This document shows positions 1 through 11,171 of a DNA stretch of 64,000 nt, one piece after another. Position 1 is the first letter of the stretch. The number at the start of each line of letters is the position of its first letter. This DNA is from Zarea fungicola. Its lineage: Eukaryota; Ascomycota; Sordariomycetes; Hypocreales; Cordycipitaceae. The stretch lies in the NCBI GenBank assembly GCA_900169235.1, contig FWCC01000234.1, positions 1-64,000 on the forward strand, in the 5' to 3' direction. The translations under genes and the position numbers were made by a program. Under the pieces are notes generated by a model. The model saw only the letters and a list, made by a program, of their open reading frames with translations. It made no database searches and had not been told where the DNA came from.

Positions 1-324
1 TGACGCGTGGCCGTATGACTAGTTCGGCCGGCTGGACCGTCAGCACCCTCTAGCGCAGCGGTGGGGGCGTGGCACAAGTATACAGTGGGTGTAAGCCGCT
101 GTAGATTTACTTGACCATTTACTTCACCACCACAGTCTCGAGTCATGATGCACTCGTTTGTTTCATTTCATAACTCGTCTATGCCATTCTACCAGCATGT
201 CTTTTCCGTGTCCCGACTTTTTATCCATCCATCTAATCAATATCCATGATAATCGTCTATCCAATCAATTTTCTTGATAATTCGTATGTTCGGCCGTTAA
301 TACAAAATCATGCAGAATCCCCCT
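1..324. other. 3' flank of ferric reductase
   Basis: No gene seen. It is the downstream flank of the minus-strand ferric reductase and probably holds its 3' untranslated region. It contains repeated short ATCAAT/TAATC-like words but nothing I can name. Confidence 0.4.
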
Positions 325-2577
325 CTACCAAGTGAAACTCTCAACCATCAGCTTAACCACCACCGCCTTGCCGTCCTCATTGTGTCTCCCCAGCGCCGAC
401 GCGATGCACCTCACATCATCAACCATGCCCGCAGGGCCACAGACGACAACTACCGTGCCGCCTACCTGCTGGCGCAGCTCCTTCGTCAGCACCCTCTTCA
501 TGTCGAAGCGCTCGCCCACAGCCACCGTCACCTCAACATCCCCCCAACGCCTCTCCGTCATGGTACCCTGATGGTGGCCGCCATCGAGCTGCATCCTCTC
601 CACCTCTCTGACCAGCGGCCACGTCCTTGCGCCCCAGAACAGCTTCTTTGTCCCCAGCGTCCTGCCCGCCGTGTTGAAGCGATCCAGTGCCGGCAAGACG
701 CCCGTGATGCCAACACCACCAGCGACGCACAAGAGGTTGGGGTATTCATGTGTCGGCTCGGGGTAGTCTTCTTGCAGAAACGTCATCTTTTGATTGTACG
801 ACCCCTCCACAAACACGGGGATGCCGCGTGGCTGCGGGCCCTTGGCCGCCAGGAGAGCCGTCAGGCCGCCTTGCCGTCGAATGAAGACGGCGATGCCAGT
901 CTCTTTACGTGCCGCGATGGAGCTGCCATCCGACTCTGATCCACTGCTGCTGCCGGCCGATGGACCTGCTACAGGCAGTATTGCGTCAGTCGCAACCTGC
1001 TTCTCTTTTCCATCGCCAATCATGGTGCTGGATAGCACGGGCTCGCCATGCTGATACGTCACACCCGCAATGGAAAACGGATGGTTCTCCCAGAAGCGCC
1101 AGCCGCTGACTGTCGGAAAGTGAAGATACACATGTCCGTGCGCCGAGACGCCGGGGATGTCCAGCCGGTAGTAGTCCTCGTCAATCGGCGTAAAGTACGC
1201 CCTCTTGTACCCGTGGAACAGCCAGCGGCCCGCGCGCACCAGCCGGTCAAAGCCCCAAATCGCACACGCGATCCAGAGCCAGTTCTGGTAGCCGTACACG
1301 TCCCCGTACACGACATTGACGTGCTTGTACGCGCTCACAATGACGAGCACGGTGATGACAATGTGCGCCACCAGAAACACCTCGTAGATGCGCTGGCGGA
1401 TCGGCTGGATCGACTTGACCACGAGCACCGCAAAGCCAATCGTCGAACCACAGCCCCAGTACCAGTACGGCGCCGTAAACTCCTCCGCCCACCCGGGCTG
1501 GTTCAGCGCAATGTGCAGGTAGACGACGCTGTGCAGGACGGCGTGCATCATGCAGATGAAGGCGACCCAGCGGTGGAGGAGCAGAAAAGTCGAGTGCGAC
1601 CAGTTGGTCAGCCACAGCAGGAAGTTGTTGCGGCCCGCGTAGAGGACGACGAGGGGCACGTTGGCATAGCACAGCACGCCGAAGCGGTTGGCGAGCTCGC
1701 GCTCGAGCTTCTCGCCCGGCGTCGCGTACCACACGCTCGGGCGGTTGTCGTAGCCCACCGACGACAGGACAATGTTGCTCGCCCACAGGTAGAGGATGAA
1801 GAGCGCCTGGCCGCGCGTGGGCATGATGCCCATGCCCCACCACACCGGCGCGGAGTGCTTGGAGCCCAGCAGCGGCGGGTCAATGAGGTACGCGTTGGCC
1901 CTGGTCACCCACGCCGCCGGCCATGGGAGGAAGCGCAGCAGCGAGATGGCAATGGGAATGGCCGCGCCGGTGAGGAGCAGAATGAGACTGTACCGGGAAT
2001 GGGTCACCTCGTTGGCCCCGCTGTCATGGACGTCGTTGTGGTACAGGGTGTACAGCTCCTCTGGCAAGACGGCCGTGTAGGAGAGCACATCCGTCTCATT
2101 CAGCGGCTTCGTGGGCGTCTCCGTGATGCCCGCCAGGACCTCAATGTATGGCTTCGGCCCGCTCCCGTCGGGCAGCTTGACGAGCTCCCTCTCCCAAAAC
2201 GACTCGATGCTGCTGAGCGAGAGCTCCGACGTGCAGTGCGTCTTGAGGCAGTACGCGAGCGTCGTCAGGTAAAACTCATTTCGTGACATGCACGTCCGCG
2301 TCGCCTCTGCCGTGACCTTCCACCCGTCGCCAGACGGGTAGACTGTTGCCGTGGCCTCGTCACGACGTCGAAGCGCAGGAATGGCTAGGTCCGTCGTGGT
2401 GCAGTTGAGGGGCACGTACAGGGCCCCGGAGCAGGCAAAGGCGCAGGCGGGCTCAAAAAGGCTGATGCCGTAACCTATGAAGCCGTGTCCCGGAGCGATG
2501 GGATCGGCGCTGGCGATGACGCCAAGCAGCGCCAGCAGCAGTGACGGGACCAAGATCCAAGAAAAGCTGTTCGCCAT
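325..2577 (-). CDS. Ferric reductase-like transmembrane protein (FRE/NOX family)
   Basis: An intronless 750-residue protein that should reduce Fe(III) or Cu(II) outside the cell with cytosolic NADPH before metal uptake. The first ~24 residues look like a signal peptide and are followed by a cysteine-bearing extracellular segment of about 180 residues. A multi-helix membrane domain carries the paired histidines expected to bind two hemes (HRWVAFICMMHAVLH, then FLVAHIV and YKHVNV). The cytosolic half has the FAD motif HPFSIAG and NAD(P)-binding motifs VAGGVGITG and VVCGPAGM. The order and length match fungal ferric reductases. The start is the first ATG of the frame. Next to it is a 2.9-kb gap. 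No iron-regulator GATA cluster was evident in the upstream sequence. The metal substrate is inferred from the family only. Confidence 0.93.
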   Translation of the reverse strand: MANSFSWILVPSLLLALLGVIASADPIAPGHGFIGYGISLFEPACAFACSGALYVPLNCTTTDLAIPALRRRDEATATVYPSGDGWKVTAEATRTCMSRNEFYLTTLAYCLKTHCTSELSLSSIESFWERELVKLPDGSGPKPYIEVLAGITETPTKPLNETDVLSYTAVLPEELYTLYHNDVHDSGANEVTHSRYSLILLLTGAAIPIAISLLRFLPWPAAWVTRANAYLIDPPLLGSKHSAPVWWGMGIMPTRGQALFILYLWASNIVLSSVGYDNRPSVWYATPGEKLERELANRFGVLCYANVPLVVLYAGRNNFLLWLTNWSHSTFLLLHRWVAFICMMHAVLHSVVYLHIALNQPGWAEEFTAPYWYWGCGSTIGFAVLVVKSIQPIRQRIYEVFLVAHIVITVLVIVSAYKHVNVVYGDVYGYQNWLWIACAIWGFDRLVRAGRWLFHGYKRAYFTPIDEDYYRLDIPGVSAHGHVYLHFPTVSGWRFWENHPFSIAGVTYQHGEPVLSSTMIGDGKEKQVATDAILPVAGPSAGSSSGSESDGSSIAARKETGIAVFIRRQGGLTALLAAKGPQPRGIPVFVEGSYNQKMTFLQEDYPEPTHEYPNLLCVAGGVGITGVLPALDRFNTAGRTLGTKKLFWGARTWPLVREVERMQLDGGHHQGTMTERRWGDVEVTVAVGERFDMKRVLTKELRQQVGGTVVVVCGPAGMVDDVRCIASALGRHNEDGKAVVVKLMVESFTW

Positions 2578-5521
2578 TTCTGCCGGGTTTCTCGGTGGTG
2601 TACAGAACTAATCAAGTTCAAACCAACCCAGCAGCTGGTGATGAGTGGGCAGAAGAGTGCAAAAAGGCAGTCCGCTGTCTGCAGCCGCGTATGGGATTGA
2701 GGGTGTAGGAAGTAATGGAATAGATGGGAGACAAATAAATTGTTCTTGTCCTACGCAGAGGTGCGGGGGAGGGTCAAGGCCACTGTCGAGTCCTTCGTTC
2801 GACGTTTGTGTGCATGTGTTTGCCCAATGCACCACAGATTATGATGTAGGGCAAGGGCAGGTCAGAGAGATGACGAGACGAAGCACGGGCCTAGACTCTT
2901 CTTGACAGGTTGGGTGTAAGAGTTGGAAGAGAGGGGTTGAAAAACACATGAATATATACTCGGAGATGTCCGGGGCCTGCAAAACTTGCTACGACATGCT
3001 TCGATTCAAGGCTCTTTCATTCGCCACCTGTCTTGAATCAAGGTTATCAAAAACCCCTCAACCTTGTTTATGCGGTCCAATCAGTTGCAGCCAGTTTGCC
3101 GACATCCAGGACGAGCCAATACCGCTGTCTTCGTTTACAGATTCCACTTTCGCCCAACGGCTTGGGACTGTATTAGAAGAGTGGTTCGTTTGATGAGTTG
3201 CCGGCCGGCAGATGGCTGGCCCAGGTCATGTCTATCCCGTGTAGACAGAATGGCATCTTCCACAAATGGAAAAAAAGACGCTTGCTCACAATGACGAGCA
3301 GTGGATGGTACGGCAGCACTTGGCCGATGGCGTCTAAAGATTTTTGGGCACATGGGATCGGCATGTGTTCTGTTGGGTCTACTCCCCCGTTGGAGCGGGC
3401 ACCATGATCCATTCCATTCAGCTCTGATGGGTCCAGAAGACCCGAATGCTGTGGTCGGTACGCCGTAGGGCGAGCCCTGCAGACCATTAAAACAAGGTTA
3501 CATGATTACTTTGAAAAATTTCACTGTCCCCTCGTTGATTGTACACTCGAGCAATCCACTTGCTTTCTTGTACCTCTATTCATATGCAAGGGACATTTAC
3601 GTTTGTGCAACGTAATCGTTGTTTGCTTTAATCACGTTGTGGCTCAAATAAAGTGTAACTCTTAAAAAAAAAAAAAAAAAAGTTGGTGATACTCTAAAAC
3701 GTGGCTGGACAGGCACATGCATGTGTACAGAAAAGATGAGCAAGACATAAAGGCACAAAGTTGAGTCGAGAGTCTAGAACTTTTGTTTCAAAGTGGGTCC
3801 ATTATTAAATTAATTAAAACCAAAAACAAGCACCCTGCTGTCCTTTCTGTCGCGAGGGTTATTCAACAAGAAATCGAGGTAAAGAGCCGAGGACTGCCGG
3901 ATCAAGATGTGGGGTCCAACTGATTTGATTGATAAGATGAGAACCATCTTGGCCTCCCCGCTTCTTGTTGTTCGTGCACCACACTAATCAACAAAAGGGC
4001 TGGCCGGTTCTTCGGCCCAATGGTAGCGTGACATGAAGAAAAAAAAAATGCCATGAGATGGGGTGTGTGTGGACAGTTTTCGGTTTAATTATGGATCTTC
4101 AATATTCCGAAAAATAAGAAGCTGACCGCCGATTTTGCTTATGCCGAGAGCCCTGGTACATGAATCACCCGGCAGTGATTACTTTTTAAAGGGTCAGAAC
4201 GAAAAATTTCGGTTTGGTGGGGGTATCCTCCCGGTACTGAGTGCCGAAAGTCTCACGATTGCCAAGTAAGCGTTCAGAACGTGAACCGCCGGAGATGGTT
4301 TCGCCTTGCCAAGAGCCAAGCGACCCTAACACAAGAGATCTCTTTTTAAATGTTCCTAGGCTAAATGTTCCTAGGCTCGATAGTATCAATCTGTCAAACT
4401 TGAACGCTTTCGAAATCACAGGCTTCAAGATCCATCAATAGCAAGACTGCCGAACAAGGGATCCATCGTTCCCTTCGTATTTTGCGGCAATACCTTTTTC
4501 GGCCGAGCACGGATCTCTCCGCACACACCTTTTTTTCCCCCTTCAACAGCCGGTATCTTCCTTTGCCTTTTTTTCCCTCACCTTTTTTGAGAGACTCACT
4601 CGCTTAATTCGCACCCGAAGCTCCGCCGATATGAGAACTTTTCAACCACATGGCTTCATTCTCCACCCCAGAACAGCTGTGAATGGTTACCCTCATAACG
4701 AGTTGCCACAATGTCGCGTTGTCGCTTAAATGAATCAAGATCATCCGAATGCGGGTTTGGCACCTTTTGGCCTGTGTGTTGAACGCACACAGAGAAAGTT
4801 GGGTTGCATCTCGGAGCATCGTTGCTATGTCCTTGATGCATGTGACGGCTTACTTGTATACAACCTGCAACGACAGTCCCTTTATTGACCCTAAAATGTG
4901 CAAAGCCGACCGTCCGATTTAATAGAAAGCACTGGATGCTTCATTTCATTGTCCAAACGGCGACGGGCTGCGCTAGTACAACGATGTTGTACGACCTGAT
5001 TCTCTGGAGGCCATTGCGAACCACACGTGCACCGACGCGTACCCTGCACCCCTCCGCACCTAGTAACAAGTGACCGGTTTGGTATTCGCACTACAAGTAT
5101 AAGAAATAATAACACTCTACATTGATGCTCACTGTATCTTTAATGCCTACCCTTTACTAGATTTGGTTTAACAGAACGAAGATCGTTAGATACCTAGTTA
5201 TCATAATTGCCTATTCGGCTTCATCAGTAGCGAACGAACGACATAGACACCAGTGTATGAGAAATTAGACACACGAATACCAGTTATAAATTCCATCTTT
5301 ATTACAGTATTCCTCTTCATGTTTCTTCTACTTGACATAACAGTCGACTAGCTGAAGAGAAGCGATGGACAGCTGGCCCAAGCCCGTAAGTACCATGGAC
5401 GGCCATGAAATTAATTGAATGTGCAAAAATATATTAAAAACACTCGCACTAACACGGTAAGCACTGATATCCAGTCATTTCTACCTGATAGTTCACTGCT
5501 GGCACCTGAATGACCCACGCA
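2578..5521. other. Gene-poor intergenic region
   Basis: About 2.9 kb with no ORF showing family similarity, splice structure or consistent codon bias. It holds the ferric reductase promoter on its left, a homopolymeric A tract near 3664-3681 and several AT-rich stretches. Nothing else supportable is seen. Confidence 0.5.
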
Positions 5522-7700
5522 CTAGGCCGGCACCCGCATAAAGGCCGAAAAGAAATCCGTGACGGCACCAGGATCGCCCATAGGTCCGACATACGACACA
5601 TATTGGTCTGGGCGAACGACCACAATACAGCCCTGTGGTTGAATGCCCAGTGTCTCATAAAGCTTGCCATCACCTTCGTGGTACGATGCATCGTCGGCAA
5701 AGATTTTGTTGTAGTCCCAGCCATCCGCCTCGCAAAATGGTCGGAACACTGGTGGGAAGTCAAAGATGGTAACGAGATGACGCGGGGCGTGGTGGACGAC
5801 TATGAGCTCAAAGACTTCGTCATGCGGCTTTGCACTGGGCGTCAAGCGGCGGTAAAAGGAGTCTTTCTGGTCAAAAGCCGCACCGACCGCCTCAAGCTCT
5901 GCCTTGCGGCCCGCATCCGTCACATCGCCTGGGAACACGATAACTCTCCACTGGCCAGTGCTAGGAAGACGCTCTTGCAAGTGCCAAGGCCGCGCATCGG
6001 ACTGGTTCAAAATCTTCACGCTAGGTATGCGCTTGCCTACCTCGATTCCAGGTGCGAGGTTTTGCGTTGACGTGATGCGAGAGCGGCTACACAGGTTGGA
6101 AGAAGTACCATTTTGAGAATTTGTGTTATTTTCTCCCTTTGCGACAATGGAGCTTGCGGCATAGTCAACCGCTGCTGCCCCGTTAGTTTGCGGTAAAGCG
6201 TTGTGTCAAGGATTGCTTACCGATTCCGCTTGCAAACATGTTGCCTTTTTGGAACGCAGACTTGAACTCCTCCATGCTGATCCCTTCTGCGTCCATGACA
6301 TCCTTCGCAGGCCGGCCAGAGAAGAGTCGCGAAAACTTGTGGTCGAATGCGATGAGGTCTTGCGCGATTTGACGGCGCTCCAGCTCATATGTCTTTAAAA
6401 TGCTCCGATCTGAGTGGCCCTTGATCACGCTGGCCAGCTTCCAACCAAGATTGAACGCTACACAAATTAGCACAATATCGTGATACAAAAGAGGACCGCT
6501 TACAGTCTTGCATGCTCACGTTCATTCCTTGGCCTGCTTTGGGACTGTTCAAATCATTTGGCTCAGGTCAGTTGCCGGCTTTTTCCCGTAAGATATCAGT
6601 GCTTACCTGTGGGTATGAACAGCATCACCTGCAAGAAAGACGCGCTCATGGACGGAGAAGGATGTTCCAACGCGCTGACCAATCTGATACGCCGTCCACC
6701 AATCCAGCTTTTTATAGCTGATTGTGTACGGGGCCATGATGCGCTGTGCCGACTCGAGAATCATTTCTGGGTTGATTTTCGAACGGTCAACGCGCCCACC
6801 TTCGTCGCACGACCCGCCAGCTGTCGTGAGCTGAATATATAATCGGACAAGCTTATTCTCGCGGGGGATCACCATGACGCTGCCTGAAGATGCCGAGTGA
6901 ATCGCGCAACGGGCCCGAATATCTGGAAAGTCTGTAATTGGAACAATATCCAGGACACCCCAGATGTAGTCAGTTGAGTCACCCTCCAGCTTCAAGCCAA
7001 TCTGGCGGCGTGTCCAAGAATGAGCCCCGTCTGCGCCAAGCAAATATTTGGCGCGAACAACTTCCTCGGTGTTGGCCTTGTCGTTCAACTTTGCGGCCTG
7101 AATTAGCTCATCCGTGTCATCCTTTGCAAGATTACTGCGAAACAGTCCATCTTGTATCGCTTGGCCATTGACAGAGGTGGCTGTTTGTGCCGGGGTGGCC
7201 TCCTCTTGCGAAAGGTGTCGCAGATGAACCGTAATGGGATATGCATCGCTGTCTTCTGCGAGAGACTCGTCAATGTCCAACTTGGTCGGCATCACACCAC
7301 GCTCAACACGAATGTCGCTGCACTCCTCCATGGTGTCCAGGAAGAAGCGCTCAATCCGCCCTTGATGCAAAACAACTTGCTGGAACCTGCTGATCCCCGG
7401 GATGGTATCGGGAATCCTGTCACTTCGGCGGATGACACCCTGCTCATCTGGATTCCAGAGACAAATTTCAATCATGTGATTCGCCTCTTTCCACGCGCGA
7501 TCACCAAAACCTAGCGAGTCGAAGATTTCAAGAGTGCGGCACTGTAAGCCGTCTGCTTGCCCGTTGAATATTTTCGTGCCTCTCTTGTCGACGATTCTGG
7601 CGTGGACGCCGCATTTCGCCAACCAAGTTGCCATCATGAGGCCAGCAGGGCCAGCTCCAATGATGAGGACGTCAACATTGCTTTCCGTAGGCGTAGCCAT
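5522..7700 (-). CDS. FAD-dependent aromatic hydroxylase (phenol 2-monooxygenase-like)
   Basis: Predicted 673-residue flavin monooxygenase that adds hydroxyl to a phenolic ring with NADPH and O2. Exons on the minus strand: 7700-6607, 6544-6504 (41 nt), 6457-6221 and 6171-5522. All joins are GT-AG and keep frame. Motifs in order: GAGPAG dinucleotide site at 15-20, GADGAHS around 222-228, and GDAVHTHSPKAGQGMN across introns 1-2, where the flavin ribityl contact lies. FNLGWKLA follows, then a C-terminal thioredoxin-like domain with LNQSDARPWHLQ and VFPGDV typical of the phenol hydroxylase class. It is divergent from the ring-cleavage dioxygenase at 8155, which suggests they act in one pathway: hydroxylation, then ortho cleavage. 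The exact substrate (phenol, resorcinol, hydroxybenzoate) cannot be read from sequence. Confidence 0.9.
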
Positions 7701-8154
7701 TGTTGATTTACAGAATTAAAAAGAGGCGATGCTGAACCGTGAGTTGTAGACAATGTGCCTGCATTATCAAAGAGGAAAGAAATATGGTGCAGAGGTCCTC
7801 TTAAATCCTCAACGGATATTGACAGCAATGGAAAATGAAGGCATTCGGATGACGGGCGCTACTTTAGGAAAGGAATCGTGGCGCCGGAACCCCGCAAACC
7901 CCCATACCCGTCTAGACAACCCCGCGATCGGGTATTGCCTGTTCCGATCAGACTTATGTACGTCTCGGCTACCGGTTCCGACAATTATACTTGGTTATCC
8001 GAAAGGGTCGCCTATGTTTCGCATCATCTAGACCATCCACATCCCGGATCTAGTCCTAGTGCTACACGGCCAGCATAAAAACATGGCCGTTCGCCTCGGC
8101 ACGGGCAACTCGTAGAACTGCAAGACTTGGTGACAGTTATCCATATTAACAACA
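7701..8154. promoter_or_regulatory. Divergent promoter of hydroxylase and dioxygenase genes
   Basis: A 454-bp segment between two divergent starts. It contains several CGG/CCG half-sites of the kind Zn2Cys6 proteins bind, for example around 7965-7982 (CGGCTACCGGTTCCG) and 7915-7933. Shared control of both genes by the regulator at 11172-13363 is an inference from this arrangement. Confidence 0.45.
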
Positions 8155-9227
8155 ATGTCGCAAAACGAGCAAACCAGATTGACTGAAGCGGTGGTCTCCT
8201 CGATCGGCCATGAAACAGACCCGAGGCTGAAAGAGATTATAACTGCCCTAGTTCGTCATTCCCATGCCTTTGTTCGTGAAGTCAATTTGACCACCGACGA
8301 GTTTATGGCCGGACTACGTTTCATGAATTGGGCTGGGCAAATGACGACTGAGAAACGTAATGAAGGATTGCTCCTTTCAGACGTTCTTGGTCTCGAAAGG
8401 TGTGTAGCCACATCTTCAAATCCACTGAGTGGATTCGATCCAAATGCGCTGACAGGTACAAAGCCTCGTGGACCAGATCACCCATCAGCAGGCACAAGCC
8501 TCTAGTGCTGGGGCTACTCCTAGCGCCATCCTCGGCCCATTCTGGCGCAGTGATACACCTGTGAGACCGTTTGGCTCCTCCATTGTTCTTGCTCTGCCCG
8601 ACGGTGCCGAGCTTACGTACTTGTACGGCACTGTAACGGATGCACGTTCTGGAAAGCCAATCGAAAACGCTCTTGTTGACATCTGGGAGGCTTCCACCAA
8701 TGGCAAGTACAGTCTGCCACCCCTGGGATCCAATCTAATAGATTTTGATAGGACTGTACGAACAGCAGGATGCAGAGCAGCCAGAGCACAATTTGCGCGG
8801 AAAGTTTTATACAAATAAGCAAGGCCAATACGCGATTTATTGCTTGAGGCCTACGCCATATCCAGTAAGGGGTGCTCTTATAACCAAACAATTCACTTCT
8901 AAGACGTAAACAGGTTCCGAGCGACGGCCCCGCGGGGAAGCTGCTCCAGTTGCTTCACAGGCATCCATATCGCCCTGCTCATATACATCTGATGGTAAGC
9001 CAAACACACCGCTTGGATGGAGTCGCAATATTAACCTACTGTGACAGGTTCATGCAGATGGATACTTGCCCATCACAACGCAGATTTTTGATAGAGAAAC
9101 CAAGTACCTAGATAGTGACAGCGTTTTTGCCGCAAGTGGTGAGTTGGTTGTGGATTTCGTGCCCCGACATGACGATCCGGAGGCAGCACTCGAGGTTGAA
9201 TATAACATTCAACTTGCTCCGCAGTAG
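8155..9227 (+). CDS. Intradiol ring-cleavage dioxygenase (hydroxyquinol/catechol 1,2-dioxygenase type)
   Basis: Predicted 285-residue non-heme Fe(III) enzyme that opens a catechol or hydroxyquinol ring between the hydroxyls to a muconate or maleylacetate. Five exons: 8155-8399, 8464-8702, 8752-8864, 8914-8994 and 9048-9227. The second intron (8703-8751) is GC-AG; it alone restores WEASTNGLYEQQ in frame. The first acceptor is AAG. Iron ligands are visible as Tyr164 (NGLY), Tyr198 (TPYPVP), His222 and His224 (RPAHIHLM). The intradiol signature spans YGTVTDARSGKPIENALVDI. The N-terminal helical dimer region is present, so the protein looks complete. GPFWR and the N-G-L-Y-E-Q-Q-D context favour the hydroxyquinol group over classic catechol enzymes, but this is not decisive. 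Confidence 0.92.
8703..8751 (+). other. GC-AG intron in dioxygenase gene
   Basis: The donor reads G|GCAAGT and the acceptor GATAG. No GT donor near this site gives an open frame into GLYEQQ, whereas this one does. GCAAGT is the usual strong context for rare GC donors. Confidence 0.75.
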
Positions 9228-9879
9228 TTAGAATTATGTACTAGTTGTATCGGAACCAATTATCTGCTGCGTAACTTTCGTCTATCCTTCATCTACTTGT
9301 GCTAAGTCTAAAATTAGGAAACAGTCAGAAAAGGTAAAAAATACAACAGATATGCTCCACATGCAGGTTGGCATTGCCAGTTCGGACCTGCACAAAGTCA
9401 TGGCCTGCTTCCTTGGCCAACCGATACCCAGCTCTTTCGGTTCAGTACCTGACAGTTAACCATTCCGATAGTTGATTCCGGATACGTTATCCGACAGAAT
9501 CCAACAACCGACCAAAGTGCCGCGTTTCAGGTAGCAAAGCTTCGGCCACTAGCATACGGGTTCGGCCAGCCGATACCGTTCCCGAGACACTACCTCGCGA
9601 ACAGCATATCCTACAGGTAATCGCAGTGCCATAGTTGCTGCTAATGTTAAAAGTCAGTGCGTCGGCTAATGAATCGAATGTTGTGAACTGTATGAAACAG
9701 TGCAGGCATTTTCTAAAAGTTCCTTTGTCTTTTAGTCCACGCCGGCTCATTCTCTGTGCCCGAGTATAAAAGGTTCGGACTTGCTCGTCGCTGTCCCAAT
9801 AGATTTGACCCACACAACATATTACTGTATCCATATAGTAAAAATTAGTATTTCCCACTTTTGCGATATATTTGGGACT
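9228..9879. promoter_or_regulatory. Promoter region of the GPR1/FUN34 transporter gene
   Basis: A 652-bp gap. It carries a perfect inverted repeat at 9479-9493 (CGGATACGTTATCCG, i.e. CGG-N9-CCG) and many TTCGG/CCGAT words between 9415 and 9600. A TATA box (TATAAAAG, 9765-9772) lies about 110 bp before the ATG. CGG-Nx-CCG is the usual form of a dimeric Zn2Cys6 site; assignment to a particular regulator is inference. Confidence 0.55.
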
Positions 9880-10896
9880 ATGGCTCACAGCGAACAGGGC
9901 AAATTTGACATGGACGTGGAGGAGAGCAGAGACTCCGCTTTGCATCGGGTCAGAAGCTCCAATACAATCATGATGTCGCCAGCTCTGTTCGAGAAACTTT
10001 ACCTTCAGCCGCACGTCAATGTCAAAGGTGATCTTCGAAAGACATTTGGCAATCCTACACCCCTTGGCCTAATTGGATTTGTGCTTGGTCTCACTCCGCT
10101 CGCCTGTTGCCTCATGGGTTGGCGGGGATCCGGGCATCTTGGTAGTGCCAATATTGCCGTGTTTTATTTCATTGGTGGACCGCTCGAAATAGTTTGTGGA
10201 ATATTGGAGTTCTTCCTTGGCAACTCATTCCCATTCGCTGTTTTCACAACCTACGGCAAGTATCAAGGGGAGGGTCACCACTCACTACTATTCTTCTTGT
10301 GCTAACATGAATCAGGATGCATTTTCCTCGCCCTCGCCGGCACCCTGCATCCATTTTATGGTTCGTCTTCTGCTTATTCTTCAACCGGTAGTTTTGCAGA
10401 AGGGTTCACAGAGCCTAGTTTCAATGCGAGTCTAGGTATGCTCGATCAATTCGGACAATTTAACTTACCTGGCTAGTTGCTAATAGAAACAGCATTTTTC
10501 CCTCTCGGCGTCGGGATTCTGAATATGTACTTCATCATTTGTGCCACAAAGATCAATGCCATCTTCATGCTTGTATTTTGTGGCGCTGGTCTGGGATTTA
10601 CTCTGCTGGCCGCCGCCCTCTGGGCACTGGCTGAAGGGAAGGTGGCGGTTGGTCAAAATTTGCTCGTGGTACGTGCTCAACTCATAAGTGCCGACTAGTT
10701 ACGGTCTTTTTTCAGCATGAGTTTAACATGATTCTAGGGAACGGGTGCTGCCTGGTTTTTTACCGCAATTATGGGATGGTACCTGCTGCTGGTACAGTTG
10801 CTGGGGACAATGGGTTTCGAGGCCCCTCTACCCGTCGGGGATTTTGGCCGCTTTTGGGATAAGAGAAGGTCTATTGATGAACGAAAGTCCGAATAA
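9880..10896 (+). CDS. GPR1/FUN34/YaaH (AceTr) family carboxylate transporter
   Basis: Predicted 276-residue plasma-membrane protein with six hydrophobic helices; relatives move acetate, succinate or other small acids with protons. Exons: 9880-10255, 10316-10435, 10493-10668 and 10738-10896. The first intron (10256-10315) is GC-AG (G|GCAAGT). Family hallmark NPTPLGL is at residues 58-64, followed by a GWRGSG loop, FYFIGGPLEI, LAGTLHPFYG and FTEPSFNASLAFF. The ATG chosen follows a TATA box by ~110 bp and gives the usual hydrophilic N terminus; an upstream in-frame codon is not ATG. It lies 650 bp downstream of the dioxygenase on the same strand and ends 3' to 3' with the regulator gene. It may import an aromatic or dicarboxylic acid for the neighbouring pathway (inference). 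Confidence 0.9.
10256..10315 (+). other. GC-AG intron in transporter gene
   Basis: The donor is G|GCAAGT and the acceptor ATCAG. It joins TYG to CIFLALAGTLHPF, the expected family sequence; the nearby GT at 10260 shifts the frame. Confidence 0.7.
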
Positions 10897-11171
10897 AATC
10901 AAAATTGGTTTTAAATGATGAGTACAGTATAACTGGTTCATGATCCATTGTATCAACAGTGTGTTGGGACGGCGGCGGGTGTTACGGTAAGTTAATGGTT
11001 GCTTGTCCATTTGGGCATAGTGAAGACCTAGTTAACTGAATTGACCATCACTCATTTGTGCTCGAACTGCACAAGAAAAATCTGTATAGGGCAGATCAGC
11101 TGATCAATAGAAAGCAATACTATTTAATTTTATTGTATTCACAACTTCCATCCTCAATATCATGTGCCCTA

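Noticed and set aside
1048..2286. 412-codon plus-strand open frame
   Set aside because: It is antisense to the ferric reductase, rich in Arg/Val/Gln with no domain; it results from GC bias at codon positions of the real gene.
3664..3681. A-run as the poly(A) tail of a retroposed element
   Set aside because: No target-site duplication or upstream element with coding or Pol III features is visible next to it.
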